Shown piece after piece: positions 7,137-16,821 of a stretch of 38,779 nt of DNA. Numbering within the stretch: position 1 is the stretch's first letter; every line of letters starts with the position of its first letter. The notes under the pieces are model-generated. The model was not told where the DNA came from and searched no databases. It saw only the letters and a list, made by a program, of their open reading frames with translations. The stretch is taken from positions 1 to 38,779 of the forward strand of contig CABUIO010000022.1 in the NCBI GenBank assembly GCA_902491625.1, written 5' to 3'. Both the position numbers and the translations under genes were made by a program. The stretch comes from an uncultured Porphyromonadaceae bacterium. Lineage in GTDB: Bacteria > Bacteroidota > Bacteroidia > Bacteroidales > Muribaculaceae.

Positions 7137-8861
7137 ATGAAACGAGATTCATATCTTGTAGGGAAAGCGTTCAGAAGCTTCCTGTTCGCCTCGGTGATGA
7201 CAGTGGCCGCCTCGCAGATGGGAGCGTTCATCGACGGGCTGATGGTGACATGGTTCATCAGCGACACCGCCATGAGCGCCATCAACATAGCCATGCCGGT
7301 GCTTCAGCTCTATTTCTCGCTCTGCCTCCTTCTCGGCGTCGGAGGGACAATCCTCGCCGGGAAAGCCATCGGAAGCCATGACCGCGACCTCGCCTCAGGG
7401 ATCTTCTCAGTCTCCGCCTCCACGGCTGTGATCACCGGACTTGTCCTCGGCACCGTCGGGCTGATCTTCTTCAATCCCATTCTCGGGCTGCTTTGTCCCG
7501 ATACATCGATCATAGGATTCGCCAAGGAATACATGATAATCACCATTCCGTCGGCCGCGGTCTATATGCTGATGATCGTGCTTCAGCTTTTCGTGGCGCT
7601 GGACGGCGAGCCTAAACGCGTCACCGTAGCTGTCTCGACATGCATTGCCGTGAACCTTATCCTCGACTACATCTTCATCGTGCCTCTCGGAATGGGAATG
7701 GCCGGAGCCGCCCTTGCCACGGTGATAAGCTACGTTCCCGCCATCGCCATACTCGCTGTGCACTTCCGCAAGAAGGACACACTGCGGTTCCGTTGGCCGA
7801 AAGGATTCGGCAAACTCCCCGCGATCATGCGCAACGGAGCGCCCTCAGGCTTCACGGCCATGCTGATGTCCGTGCAGATCTTCATCTGCAACATCGTGGC
7901 GATACGTTACCTGGGTACTTCGGGTGTTATTGTCTTCGCCGTCTGCATGTATCTGCTGCGACTGTCGATGATCATCCTCACCGGCACCATCGACTCGTTC
8001 CAGCCTGTGGCCGCGATTCTCGCCGGATCAGACGACAACAGAGGCGTAGGGATGGTGCTTGGCAAAGCCTACAGATTCCTTGGCATAAGCCTTGTGGCCT
8101 ATGCCGGATTCATGATTCTCTTTCCGCAATGGATCGGATCGCTTTTCAGCATCGATACGCCCTCGGCCATCGAGGTCGTGAAGGCGGCGATTCCGGCGTT
8201 TGCCGTCAACATCGTGCTGCAATGCGCCATCGGACTGCTCATTCCGGTCTATCAGATCTACGGAAACACCCGCCCCGCGATGATAGTCTCGATCGGCCAG
8301 CCGCTGCTCCCTATGGTCTTCTTCTGGCTTATGGCGGTCGCCGGAGGCAACGCCTGGTGGGGATTCGCAATCGGTCAGGCCGCACTCCTTCTGATGCTCC
8401 TCCCCTTCGTCCGTTCGCATAAAGGGAACACGGTGCCCTTCTTCCTCATCCCGAGGCAATCGGCAGCGAAGGTCTACGACACGAGCATTGTGCCCTCCAT
8501 CGCTGATGCCGGAACTCAACTCGTCGAGGCCGACAAGTGGCTCAGTGACGCAGGAATCAACGAGAGCCTGCGTTTCCGAATCGGCATCTCCTGCGAGGAG
8601 ATACTGAAGAACATCGTGGAACATGCCGACAGACTCGACCGGAAAGCCCGCTCTGTCGACATGCGCATCTCCCTTCAGCCGGATGAGATCACGACCGTAA
8701 TCCACGACGCGGGACGACCATTCAATCCGGTGGAACAGGATCCGGAGACAGGACTCGGACTTCTGATCGCCAAGAAAAGCTGCGACTCCATGCGGTATGA
8801 GTACATGTTCAACCAGAACATTCTCACCATGACATGGAAAACAAAAGAACAAGCTCACTAA
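7137..8861 (+). CDS. MATE-family exporter fused to an RsbW-like HATPase domain
   Basis: Residues 1 to ~445 form a multidrug and toxin extrusion (MATE) transporter with about twelve hydrophobic helices. The start (GAFIDGLMVTWFISDTAMSAIN) resembles MATE helix 1-2. Residues ~450-574 form a soluble histidine-kinase-type ATPase domain of the RsbW/SpoIIAB class: N box EEILKN (487-492), G1-like DAGRPFNP (524-531) and G2 box GLGLLI (539-544). The junction (SHKGNTVPFFLIPRQSAAKVYDTS) has no stop or frameshift, and the fusion reads through in one frame. A transporter with a serine-kinase-like tail is not a standard architecture. Lying between a STAS/phosphatase pair and an NRPS, the pump is the likely exporter of the peptide product. 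Its tail is a candidate binding site or kinase for the STAS protein. MATE orientation and substrate are inferred from context only. Confidence 0.88.
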   Translation: MKRDSYLVGKAFRSFLFASVMTVAASQMGAFIDGLMVTWFISDTAMSAINIAMPVLQLYFSLCLLLGVGGTILAGKAIGSHDRDLASGIFSVSASTAVITGLVLGTVGLIFFNPILGLLCPDTSIIGFAKEYMIITIPSAAVYMLMIVLQLFVALDGEPKRVTVAVSTCIAVNLILDYIFIVPLGMGMAGAALATVISYVPAIAILAVHFRKKDTLRFRWPKGFGKLPAIMRNGAPSGFTAMLMSVQIFICNIVAIRYLGTSGVIVFAVCMYLLRLSMIILTGTIDSFQPVAAILAGSDDNRGVGMVLGKAYRFLGISLVAYAGFMILFPQWIGSLFSIDTPSAIEVVKAAIPAFAVNIVLQCAIGLLIPVYQIYGNTRPAMIVSIGQPLLPMVFFWLMAVAGGNAWWGFAIGQAALLLMLLPFVRSHKGNTVPFFLIPRQSAAKVYDTSIVPSIADAGTQLVEADKWLSDAGINESLRFRIGISCEEILKNIVEHADRLDRKARSVDMRISLQPDEITTVIHDAGRPFNPVEQDPETGLGLLIAKKSCDSMRYEYMFNQNILTMTWKTKEQAH

Positions 8862-8890
8862 TTAACGAAAAAACAAGGAAATAACGAAAT

Positions 8891-11800
8891 ATGAAACTGA
8901 CCGATTTAAGCCAAAGCCAGTTGGGCATATACCTCGACTCCGCTTACCGCGATGACAATGCCTATATCATAGCCTACCGATTCCGGTTCCCGGCTGACTA
9001 CGACGTCGAGCGCCTCCGCGACGCCGTGAAGAAAGTACTCTTGTGCCACGACGCATTTAACGTCAGCATCGTCGCCAATGAGAACGGCGAGGCGCAGATG
9101 GCATGGGACGGCAAGACAATCAGGGAGATTCCGATGGAGAAAATGTCTGACGCGGAATTCGAGAACATCAAGTCCGAACTGATAGAACACATTGAGGTGC
9201 CCGGCGATGGAATGTGCCGATTCCGCATCGTGAGCACTCCCGGAGCTGTGTGGCTCGTGATGGTGATCCACCATATAATCTACGACGGTTCCTCCATGAG
9301 TGTATTCCTGAAAGATCTCGACACAGTCCTCAAAGGAGGAGAGCCCGAGCCCGAGAAACTGTCCTGCTTCGACCTTGTCCGCAAAGAGAATGAGGCTCGC
9401 GCCGGAAGTGAATATCTCGAACAGAAAGAATACTACACCACCACGTTCGGCGACTTCGATCCTGACGGAGCCGATCTCTATCAGGACAGCAAAGGTGAGC
9501 CGGGATTCACCCATAAAGTCTACAGGCTTTCCGTCTCAAGAGATGATTTCCGCGGCGGCTCGGCCGTGGCCAACGCGGCCATGGGCATCACGCTCGGCGC
9601 CTTTACCGGACGCGACGACGTCCTTTTCTCGACCGTCTACCACGGACGCAACACCCGCGACACCGACAACACGGTAGCCATGATCGTGCGTACGCTTCCC
9701 GTGCGATGTCATCTCGGCAAAGGTGTCACAGTCTCCGACCTTGTCAGAGAGATGAAAGCTCAGCGCGACGACACACGTGCGAAAGACCTTTTCTCGTTCG
9801 CCGATTTCGTGACCATGACAGGCTACAGGCAGAATGTCCTTTTCGCTTATCAGGGATCTCTCCTCGACATGGATTCCCTCTGTAAGGAGATGGTTCCCGA
9901 ACGTCTCGATGCCGGCGACACCGGAGTGCCGGTGTCCATCCAGATGTTTCTGACCCCGGAAGGTATAGACCTTGACTTCATCTGGCGTTCGGATCTATAT
10001 TCTGAAGATATGGTCGACAGACTTGCCGCTACATTCGATCTCGCGCTCTGCCAGTTGTGCGCTCCCGACAACGCATCTGCGGAAGTCAGTGGTTTCAGGC
10101 TGATCAACGAGGTGGCGGAAGATGACCTCAAAGCCATCGAAAGCGCTCCGGCACTGGATTTCGACCGGTCGGTGCCTATCGAGGGGGTCATCTCAGCCGT
10201 AGCTCGCGAGACTCCCGACAAAGTCGCGCTTGTGACAAAAGCGGACACATATACTTACGCCGACATCGACCGCATTTCAACGGTTATGTCCCGGAACCTA
10301 ATCGCTGCGGGAGTGAAACGCGGCATGACGGTGGGCGTGATGATTCCTCGTTCGGAATGGATGGCGCTGATTCCCCTCGCTATCATGAAATGCGGAGCCG
10401 CTTACATGCCTCTTGACCCGACCTTCCCCGAGGAGCGTCTGATGTTCATGACCGACGACGCAGGAGTGCGCACGATCGTGACTGTCGACGGCCTTGCAGA
10501 CAGGACACTTCCCGGATTCGGCGGAAACATCCTCGATGCCCGGACGCTCACACAAGGTGAGCCGACAAATGTAGAGACTTCGGAAGCGTGGCCCGACTCA
10601 CCTTTTGTGGTGCTTTACACCTCCGGTTCAACCGGCAAACCCAAAGGTGTGACCCTCACACGAAGCAACATTCTCAACTTCTGCCACGACTATATCTCGC
10701 TTGTTCCGCTCGGAGCAGAGGACAGAGTGCCTGCGTATGCCAACTTCGGATTTGACGCACACATGATGGACCTCTACCCCACGCTTATGGCCGGCGCGAC
10801 CCTCTATATCCTCGATGAAGAACTTCGCCACGACCTCGACGCGATGCACGATTTCTTCGTCAGGAACCGTATCACTGCAACCTTCCTCACAACTCAGATA
10901 GCGTGGCAGATGCTCACTCTCTATGATTTTCCCTCGCTCCGCTGGCTTGCATGCGGCGGCGAGAAGCTGCCCCCTACAGGCTCCCTCCCCTTCACTTTCG
11001 CCAACGCCTACGGCCCTACCGAATGCTCGGTGTTCGCCACATGCCATATCTCAAAAGGAGACACCGACGGCTCTGTGATCGGTCGTCCTATTCCCGGCTA
11101 CGAGGTGCGCGTGCTTGACAGACACGGCCGCCGCGTACCGCGCGGAGTGCCTGGAGAGCTGGTGATCCTGGGCGAGAGCGTCGGCATGGGCTATCTCAAC
11201 CGTCCGGAGCTGACAGCCGAGAAATTCATCACCATCGACGGTGTCAGGGCATACCGCACCGGCGACCTCGTGCGCTGGAACCGCGACGGCGACATCCAGT
11301 TCATGGGGCGCATGGACGGCATGGTGAAACTGCGCGGCCTCCGCATAGAGTTAGGCGAGATCGAAGCCGTGGCCACACGCCACGAGGCGGTGCGCCAGTT
11401 TGCCGCTGCGGTCAAGAACGTGGGAGGCAACGACCAGCTCGTCGGCTATTACTCCGTGAAGGATGGCAAGGATGTATCGCCCGAAGAGCTGCGTGACTTC
11501 ATGGCGTCTGACCTTACAGAATTCATGATTCCTGCCGCAGTCATGAAACTTGACACTCTCCCACTGAACCAGAACGGCAAAATCGACCGCAAGGCTCTCC
11601 CGGTACCGGAAATGGAAGTCACGGAGGATGTTGTGGAAGCCTCTACCCCGGAGGAAAAGGAGATTTCCGGAATAGTTTCCGATGTCATCGGTCACGACTC
11701 CTTCGGCGTCACCACCAATCTGCTCAAGGTCGGCCTGACATCTCTGCTGGCGATGCGTCTGGTGGCGACCATAGCCAAGCGCCTCGATGTGCGCATCACG

Positions 11801-14800
11801 TCGAAGGAAGCGATGGCGGATCCGACTGTGCGCGGACTCGTGAAAGCGATCAAGGAAGCTTCCTCCTCTCCCGAAACGGAAAAGAAAGAAACCAGAATAC
11901 GGAAATATTATCCCATCACGGAAAACCAGAGAGGCGTCCTCATCGATTGGGAACGCAACCGCGAGGCGTTGCAGTATAATGTGGCGCAGGCGATAAAGAT
12001 AAAACCGGATACCGACATCGAGCGGCTGAAGGAGGCTCTCGCCAAAGCCGTCAAGGCGCATCCCGCACTCGGCGCACGATTCGTCAGCCGTAACGGCGAC
12101 ATAATGCAGCAGCGCACGCAGCCTGAGAATATACTCGTCGAGGAAATGACTCTCGACCACACTCCCACGCGCGAGGAGATGCAGAGACTCGTCCGTCCGT
12201 TCGACCTTTTCAATGATCCGCTCTATCGGTTCACTATTGTGCGCGGCGGCGGTGAGTCATGGCTTTTCATGGACTTCCACCACATCGTCTTCGACGGCGT
12301 CTCGGCCATGGTTTTCTTCGACACGCTGAACAAGGCTTACAACGGCGAGGAAGTTGCTCCCGAGGAGTATTCTGCATTTGAATGGGCCGACGACGAAGCT
12401 GCGTTGCTCCGCAGCGACGAATACGAGGAAGCGGAGAAATGGTTCGGCGAGCTTCTCGGCGATGCGGAGACCACCGTCTATTCCCACAGCACGAAGGCCG
12501 AGGCGGTAATGCCCGGCACGCTCCTGCGTGTCAGCACAAACGTGAATGGCAGCCATATCGACTGCTTCTGCAGCGAGAACGCCCTGACGCCGAGCAACTA
12601 TTTCCTCTCGGCGTTCATGCAGACTCTCCATCGCCTCACGCGCAACGAATGTGTGGCCATCACGACGGTAAACAACGGACGCAACGACGTGCGCCTGATC
12701 GACGACGTCGGCATGTTCGTAAAGACACTTCCGGTGGTTTCGCGGATGACACCTCTGCAGGCGGCGGAGACATCATGCGCTTCGATGGCACTCGGTCTGC
12801 AGCAGCAGTTCAACACGACCAGAGGTTTCGACTTCTATCCTTTCACCGAGATTGTGCGCAGATTCGGCATCCGTCCGGAAATCATGTATGTCTACGAAGG
12901 CGGCGTGTCGCTCGACGCTGCCGCAGGACCTCTCGGCAACGAGAAAATCCCCGTGACGCTCGACACGGCGAAGGTGCCGCTCACACTGCTGATCTTCACT
13001 CCCGAGCCGGGAGAGTACCGACTCGAACTGGAATATGACGCTTCCGTCTACAGCTCGGCAGATATGGCCGTTCTCCTCGACATGATAAAGACAGCTGTGG
13101 ATAAGAACACTGACAGCCCGACAGTCAAAGATGCTACGTTACTCTCTCCTGCGCAGAACGTCCTTCTGGAGGAAATACGCGACGGCGAGAGCGGCGAAGT
13201 GGAATATAAATCATATCACGGAGCTTTCGAGGCCGAGGCCGACGCACATCCCGACAGACTCGCGCTCGTGGCCTGCGACCGAAGCCTGACTTACGGAGAA
13301 CTCGATTCCGAAGCCAACAAAATAGCAAACTCACTGCGCGCCCGAGGTGTGGACAGAGGCGACAAGGTCGTGGTGCTTCTTCCTCGCGATTCCCGCCTCA
13401 TCACCTCCATCTACGGCGTGATGAAATCCGGCGCGGCATATATTCCTTGCGATCCGGAATATCCCGTGGAGCGTATCAAACTTATAACCGAGGATTCCGA
13501 CGCAAAGTGCATTATCACCACTTCCGACAGATTAAGTTCCTATCCCGGAATGGCTCTGGATGTCGACACATTGCTTGCCAATCCGGACACATCGCGACCC
13601 GATGCGGAGATCAGACCCGACGATCCGGCATATCTGATCTATACCTCCGGAAGCACCGGACGTCCTAAAGGTGTCGTCATCCATCATGGAGCGGCGACCA
13701 ACTATCTCTATGGCTACCGCGAACTGATCTACCGCCCGATGGGCGATCAGGAACCGAAGGTCAACATGCTGATCGTGACAATCTCGTTCGACGCCTCGCA
13801 TGTCGATCTCGGCACGTCGCTCACCTCCGGTCACACCCTCGTGCTTGCAGACGAGGAGGAATGCAAGGACGTGACGCTGCTCTCCGAGCTGATGCTCCGC
13901 AACGGAGTGGAGGCGTTCGATGCGACGCCGAGCCGTCTGGCTGCCATGCTGGAACTCCCCTCTTTCTGCGAAGCCATATCAGGCTGCAAACTTCTCAACA
14001 TCGGCGGCGAGACCATCCCGGCCTCCCTGCTTCCCAAGCTGGACAAGGCCGGATTCAAAGGACTTATCGTCAACGAGTACGGCCCGACAGAAACGACCGT
14101 AGGCTCCAACCACGCAGTGCTGCGCAGTGGCAAGCCGGTGACCGTCGGCAGACCGTTCTACAACTACCGCGAATATGTCTGCGACGCCTGGGGCGGTGAA
14201 CTGCCGATAGGCGGTATCGGCGAACTCGTCATCGCGGGTCGGAGCGTGGGCAAAGGCTACCATAACCTGCCCGAAAAGACAGCGGAATCCTTCATTACCT
14301 TCAACGGCGAACGCGCCTACCGCACAGGCGATCTTGCCCGATGGCTTCCTGACGGCGACGTCGACGTCCTCGGACGAATCGACCATCAGGTGAAACTCCG
14401 CGGACTGCGCATCGAGCTTGGCGAGATCGAGAGCGTGGCAAACTCTTTCCCCGGCGTCAAGATGTCGGTGGCAAATGTGTGCAGGATTCAGAACGTCGAC
14501 CATCTCTGCATATGGTACGAGGGTGAGAATGTGGATCAGGACGACCTTCGCACTCATCTGCAACGTCACCTCACCGACTATATGGTGCCCGACAGCTTCA
14601 ATCCGGTAGAGAAAATCCCCGTGACACCCAACGGCAAACTCGACCGCAAGCATCTCCCCGAGCCTGTGCTTGAAAAACAGGCCGAATATGTCGAGCCTGC
14701 GCCGGGACTTGAAAGCGAGATCGCCGAGGCGTTCCGCCGCACGCTCAGTCTCGACCGCGTCGGCGCCAACGACGATTTCTTCAAGATCGGTGGCACATCC

Positions 14801-16144
14801 ATCAATGCCATCAAGGTCGTGGCAATCCTATCTTCGGAGGGGCACCGCATCAGCTACAAGGATCTGTTTGCGGCGAAAACTCCGCGAATTCTTGCAGCCG
14901 CAATGCAGAATGCAAGCAATTCCTCTGTCGCTCCGACAACATACAACGGCAACGCCGCTCCCGAGGGTCGTTTTGACAATCTCCTCCGTAAGAACACAAT
15001 CCGTGCTTTCAACGAAGGCGCACGGCAGCAGATCGGCAACGTGTTCCTGACAGGAGCCACCGGATTCCTCGGCGTGCATATTCTCCACGAGCTGATTGCA
15101 ACCACCGACGCGAAGATTACCTGCGTGGTGCGTTCGTCAGAGCATTTCGACGCCTCCTCTCGTCTGCGCACTCTCCTTTTCTATTACTTCGGAGACACCT
15201 GCGAAGGACTTTGGAACAAGCGTATATTCGTCGTGTCCGGCGACCTGACGGATCCGGCGGCTCTCGACGCGCTTGACACCGATAGCATTGACACGGTGAT
15301 AAACTGCGCGGCAAGCGTGAAACATTTCGCTCCCGGCAACGAGATCGAACGCGCCAATGTCGACACGGTGCGCAACATCGTGGAGTGGTGTGTGGCACAC
15401 AACCGCCGACTCATCCATGTTTCCACTGTTTCCGTGGCCGGCGACGCAGATCTCAGGACAGCTTCCGAAAAAGTGTTGACCGAGCAGTCGCTTGAACTTG
15501 GACAAGGTCTGTCTAACCAGTATGTCAAGTCGAAATACGACGCCGAGACAATCATCCTCGAAGCGATAGGCGGGAAAGGTCTGAACGCTAAGATCATGCG
15601 TGTGGGCAACATCTCTCCGCGCGAGAGCGACGGCGAGTTCCAGGCCAACTTCCGGAGCAACGCCTTCATGGGACGTCTGAGGGCTTATTTAGCTCTCGGA
15701 TGCGTGCCCTACAGCCATCTGGATTCATCCTGCGAGTTCACGCCTGTCGACCAGCTCGCTCACTCGATTCTGGAACTTGCCACGTCGCCGGAGGCAAACA
15801 TCGTGTTCCATCCCCTGAACAACCATCATGTTCCGATGGCCGACGTCATTGATGTGCTGAACGAAATCCTTCCACAGAAGATCGAATGTGTCGAACCGGA
15901 ACATTTCTCGCAGCGTCTCAGCGAGGCGATGGGCGCCGAAACGGACAAAGTCACACTCCTGCAGCCATTGGTGGCCTATCAGTCAGCCGACGGCGACACC
16001 GCATATATCGGCTGTTCCACAGGTTTCACCACCGAGATTCTTTTCCGACTCGGTTTCAGATGGAGTCCGACTTCAACAGCCTACATCCGCAATTTCATCG
16101 TTGCTATCGCCGGACTGGGCTACTTTGACGAAGCCATGGAATGA
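8891..16144 (+). CDS. Bimodular nonribosomal peptide synthetase, C-A-T-C-A-T-R
   Basis: The 2417-residue assembly line joins two amino acids and releases them reductively. Domains in order: C1 (~1-420, HHIIYDG at 127-133); A1 (~435-905, LYTSGSTG at 575-582, FDAHMM from 621); T1 (carrier Ser S951 in VGLTS); C2 (~1005-1420, HHIVFDG at 1130-1136); A2 (~1435-1920, YTSGSTG at 1584-1590, FDASHV from 1633); T2 (S1970 in GGTS); terminal thioester reductase (~2045-2417, GATGFLG at 2055-2061, YVKSK at 2211-2215). All catalytic motifs look intact and there is no thioesterase. Hand-aligned specificity codes are DAMFAGAVFK (A1; suggests a hydrophobic side chain) and DAVDNGEVGK (A2; not assigned). A first C domain suggests N-acylation or loading from another donor. 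The expected product is a dipeptide aldehyde or alcohol, able to cyclise to a dihydropyrazinone or pyrazinone if the amine is free. It overlaps the transferase gene by 4 bases. Confidence 0.95.
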   Translation: MKLTDLSQSQLGIYLDSAYRDDNAYIIAYRFRFPADYDVERLRDAVKKVLLCHDAFNVSIVANENGEAQMAWDGKTIREIPMEKMSDAEFENIKSELIEHIEVPGDGMCRFRIVSTPGAVWLVMVIHHIIYDGSSMSVFLKDLDTVLKGGEPEPEKLSCFDLVRKENEARAGSEYLEQKEYYTTTFGDFDPDGADLYQDSKGEPGFTHKVYRLSVSRDDFRGGSAVANAAMGITLGAFTGRDDVLFSTVYHGRNTRDTDNTVAMIVRTLPVRCHLGKGVTVSDLVREMKAQRDDTRAKDLFSFADFVTMTGYRQNVLFAYQGSLLDMDSLCKEMVPERLDAGDTGVPVSIQMFLTPEGIDLDFIWRSDLYSEDMVDRLAATFDLALCQLCAPDNASAEVSGFRLINEVAEDDLKAIESAPALDFDRSVPIEGVISAVARETPDKVALVTKADTYTYADIDRISTVMSRNLIAAGVKRGMTVGVMIPRSEWMALIPLAIMKCGAAYMPLDPTFPEERLMFMTDDAGVRTIVTVDGLADRTLPGFGGNILDARTLTQGEPTNVETSEAWPDSPFVVLYTSGSTGKPKGVTLTRSNILNFCHDYISLVPLGAEDRVPAYANFGFDAHMMDLYPTLMAGATLYILDEELRHDLDAMHDFFVRNRITATFLTTQIAWQMLTLYDFPSLRWLACGGEKLPPTGSLPFTFANAYGPTECSVFATCHISKGDTDGSVIGRPIPGYEVRVLDRHGRRVPRGVPGELVILGESVGMGYLNRPELTAEKFITIDGVRAYRTGDLVRWNRDGDIQFMGRMDGMVKLRGLRIELGEIEAVATRHEAVRQFAAAVKNVGGNDQLVGYYSVKDGKDVSPEELRDFMASDLTEFMIPAAVMKLDTLPLNQNGKIDRKALPVPEMEVTEDVVEASTPEEKEISGIVSDVIGHDSFGVTTNLLKVGLTSLLAMRLVATIAKRLDVRITSKEAMADPTVRGLVKAIKEASSSPETEKKETRIRKYYPITENQRGVLIDWERNREALQYNVAQAIKIKPDTDIERLKEALAKAVKAHPALGARFVSRNGDIMQQRTQPENILVEEMTLDHTPTREEMQRLVRPFDLFNDPLYRFTIVRGGGESWLFMDFHHIVFDGVSAMVFFDTLNKAYNGEEVAPEEYSAFEWADDEAALLRSDEYEEAEKWFGELLGDAETTVYSHSTKAEAVMPGTLLRVSTNVNGSHIDCFCSENALTPSNYFLSAFMQTLHRLTRNECVAITTVNNGRNDVRLIDDVGMFVKTLPVVSRMTPLQAAETSCASMALGLQQQFNTTRGFDFYPFTEIVRRFGIRPEIMYVYEGGVSLDAAAGPLGNEKIPVTLDTAKVPLTLLIFTPEPGEYRLELEYDASVYSSADMAVLLDMIKTAVDKNTDSPTVKDATLLSPAQNVLLEEIRDGESGEVEYKSYHGAFEAEADAHPDRLALVACDRSLTYGELDSEANKIANSLRARGVDRGDKVVVLLPRDSRLITSIYGVMKSGAAYIPCDPEYPVERIKLITEDSDAKCIITTSDRLSSYPGMALDVDTLLANPDTSRPDAEIRPDDPAYLIYTSGSTGRPKGVVIHHGAATNYLYGYRELIYRPMGDQEPKVNMLIVTISFDASHVDLGTSLTSGHTLVLADEEECKDVTLLSELMLRNGVEAFDATPSRLAAMLELPSFCEAISGCKLLNIGGETIPASLLPKLDKAGFKGLIVNEYGPTETTVGSNHAVLRSGKPVTVGRPFYNYREYVCDAWGGELPIGGIGELVIAGRSVGKGYHNLPEKTAESFITFNGERAYRTGDLARWLPDGDVDVLGRIDHQVKLRGLRIELGEIESVANSFPGVKMSVANVCRIQNVDHLCIWYEGENVDQDDLRTHLQRHLTDYMVPDSFNPVEKIPVTPNGKLDRKHLPEPVLEKQAEYVEPAPGLESEIAEAFRRTLSLDRVGANDDFFKIGGTSINAIKVVAILSSEGHRISYKDLFAAKTPRILAAAMQNASNSSVAPTTYNGNAAPEGRFDNLLRKNTIRAFNEGARQQIGNVFLTGATGFLGVHILHELIATTDAKITCVVRSSEHFDASSRLRTLLFYYFGDTCEGLWNKRIFVVSGDLTDPAALDALDTDSIDTVINCAASVKHFAPGNEIERANVDTVRNIVEWCVAHNRRLIHVSTVSVAGDADLRTASEKVLTEQSLELGQGLSNQYVKSKYDAETIILEAIGGKGLNAKIMRVGNISPRESDGEFQANFRSNAFMGRLRAYLALGCVPYSHLDSSCEFTPVDQLAHSILELATSPEANIVFHPLNNHHVPMADVIDVLNEILPQKIECVEPEHFSQRLSEAMGAETDKVTLLQPLVAYQSADGDTAYIGCSTGFTTEILFRLGFRWSPTSTAYIRNFIVAIAGLGYFDEAME

Positions 16145-16761
16145 TTGAATCGATCGTCCGCCCAATAGATCCGGAGAGAGATCTGCCGACACTTGACGAG
16201 AGAGTCTTGCGGCTGCCCGAATGGCGACGCCGCAAGGCACTTTCTTTTGCCTTTCCCATCGACAGGCTACAGTGCGCCCTGGCCTATGAACTGCTCGCCG
16301 GGCTTCTCCGCAATAAATGCGGCATAACAGATTTCGGGCTTGAATACGACAGCTACGGCAAGCCTTCGGTGAAAGGGCGCACAGACATACATATATCCAT
16401 CAGTCATTGCCGGAAGGCGGTCATGGCCGTTGTTTCCGACCGTCCCGTGGGCTGCGATGTGGAGGAGGTCGGAAGCGGCGCCAATCCTGACAACGCCATG
16501 ATTGCGGACTACTGCTACTCGGAAAAGGAGCGCCGGATGATTCTCAGCGCTCCGGATCCTGCGGTCGAGTTCACAAGGATCTGGACGGCCAAGGAGGCGC
16601 TTTTCAAGCTTGACAACTCACTCGAAATCGAGCACATAGACACCACGAATCTACAGGGACGACTAATAACTTCTGAAGTATCTTCCGAATTTGCTGCTAC
16701 AGTCGCATCACCGAATCAGGATATCCAACACCACAAAATCCGGCTCTTGCCAACTAGATAA
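16141..16761 (+). CDS. 4'-phosphopantetheinyl transferase (Sfp-type)
   Basis: This 206-residue enzyme transfers the phosphopantetheine arm of coenzyme A to the carrier-domain serines of the NRPS (S951 and S1970). Family motifs are present: GCDVEEV (D106 and E108, metal ligands) and WTAKEALFK (W148-K156), plus an upstream ISISHC segment. Its ATG overlaps the NRPS stop (ATGA), so the two are translationally coupled. At ~206 residues it is a normal Sfp-type length, if slightly short. The dedicated activator implies that the cluster is self-sufficient. It is the last gene of the run: the next gene has its own promoter 44 bases downstream. Confidence 0.93.
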   Translation: MIESIVRPIDPERDLPTLDERVLRLPEWRRRKALSFAFPIDRLQCALAYELLAGLLRNKCGITDFGLEYDSYGKPSVKGRTDIHISISHCRKAVMAVVSDRPVGCDVEEVGSGANPDNAMIADYCYSEKERRMILSAPDPAVEFTRIWTAKEALFKLDNSLEIEHIDTTNLQGRLITSEVSSEFAATVASPNQDIQHHKIRLLPTR

Positions 16762-16804
16762 GCAAAAAGAAGTTCTATATTTTTAGCCTTCGGCGATTTT
16801 TTGC

Positions 16805-16812
16805 TAACTTTG
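16805..16812 (+). promoter_or_regulatory. Bacteroidetes -7 promoter box for panC
   Basis: TAACTTTG, with a T-rich stretch near 16779-16785 at about the right distance for the -33 element. It gives a leader of about 40 bases and separates the housekeeping run from the NRPS cluster. Confidence 0.65.
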
Positions 16813-16821
16813 CGCCGCCAA

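Noticed and set aside
11351..12160. Minus-strand open frame inside the NRPS gene, and several similar ones
   Set aside because: Antisense shadow of continuous adenylation/condensation coding sequence; no motif and no promoter.
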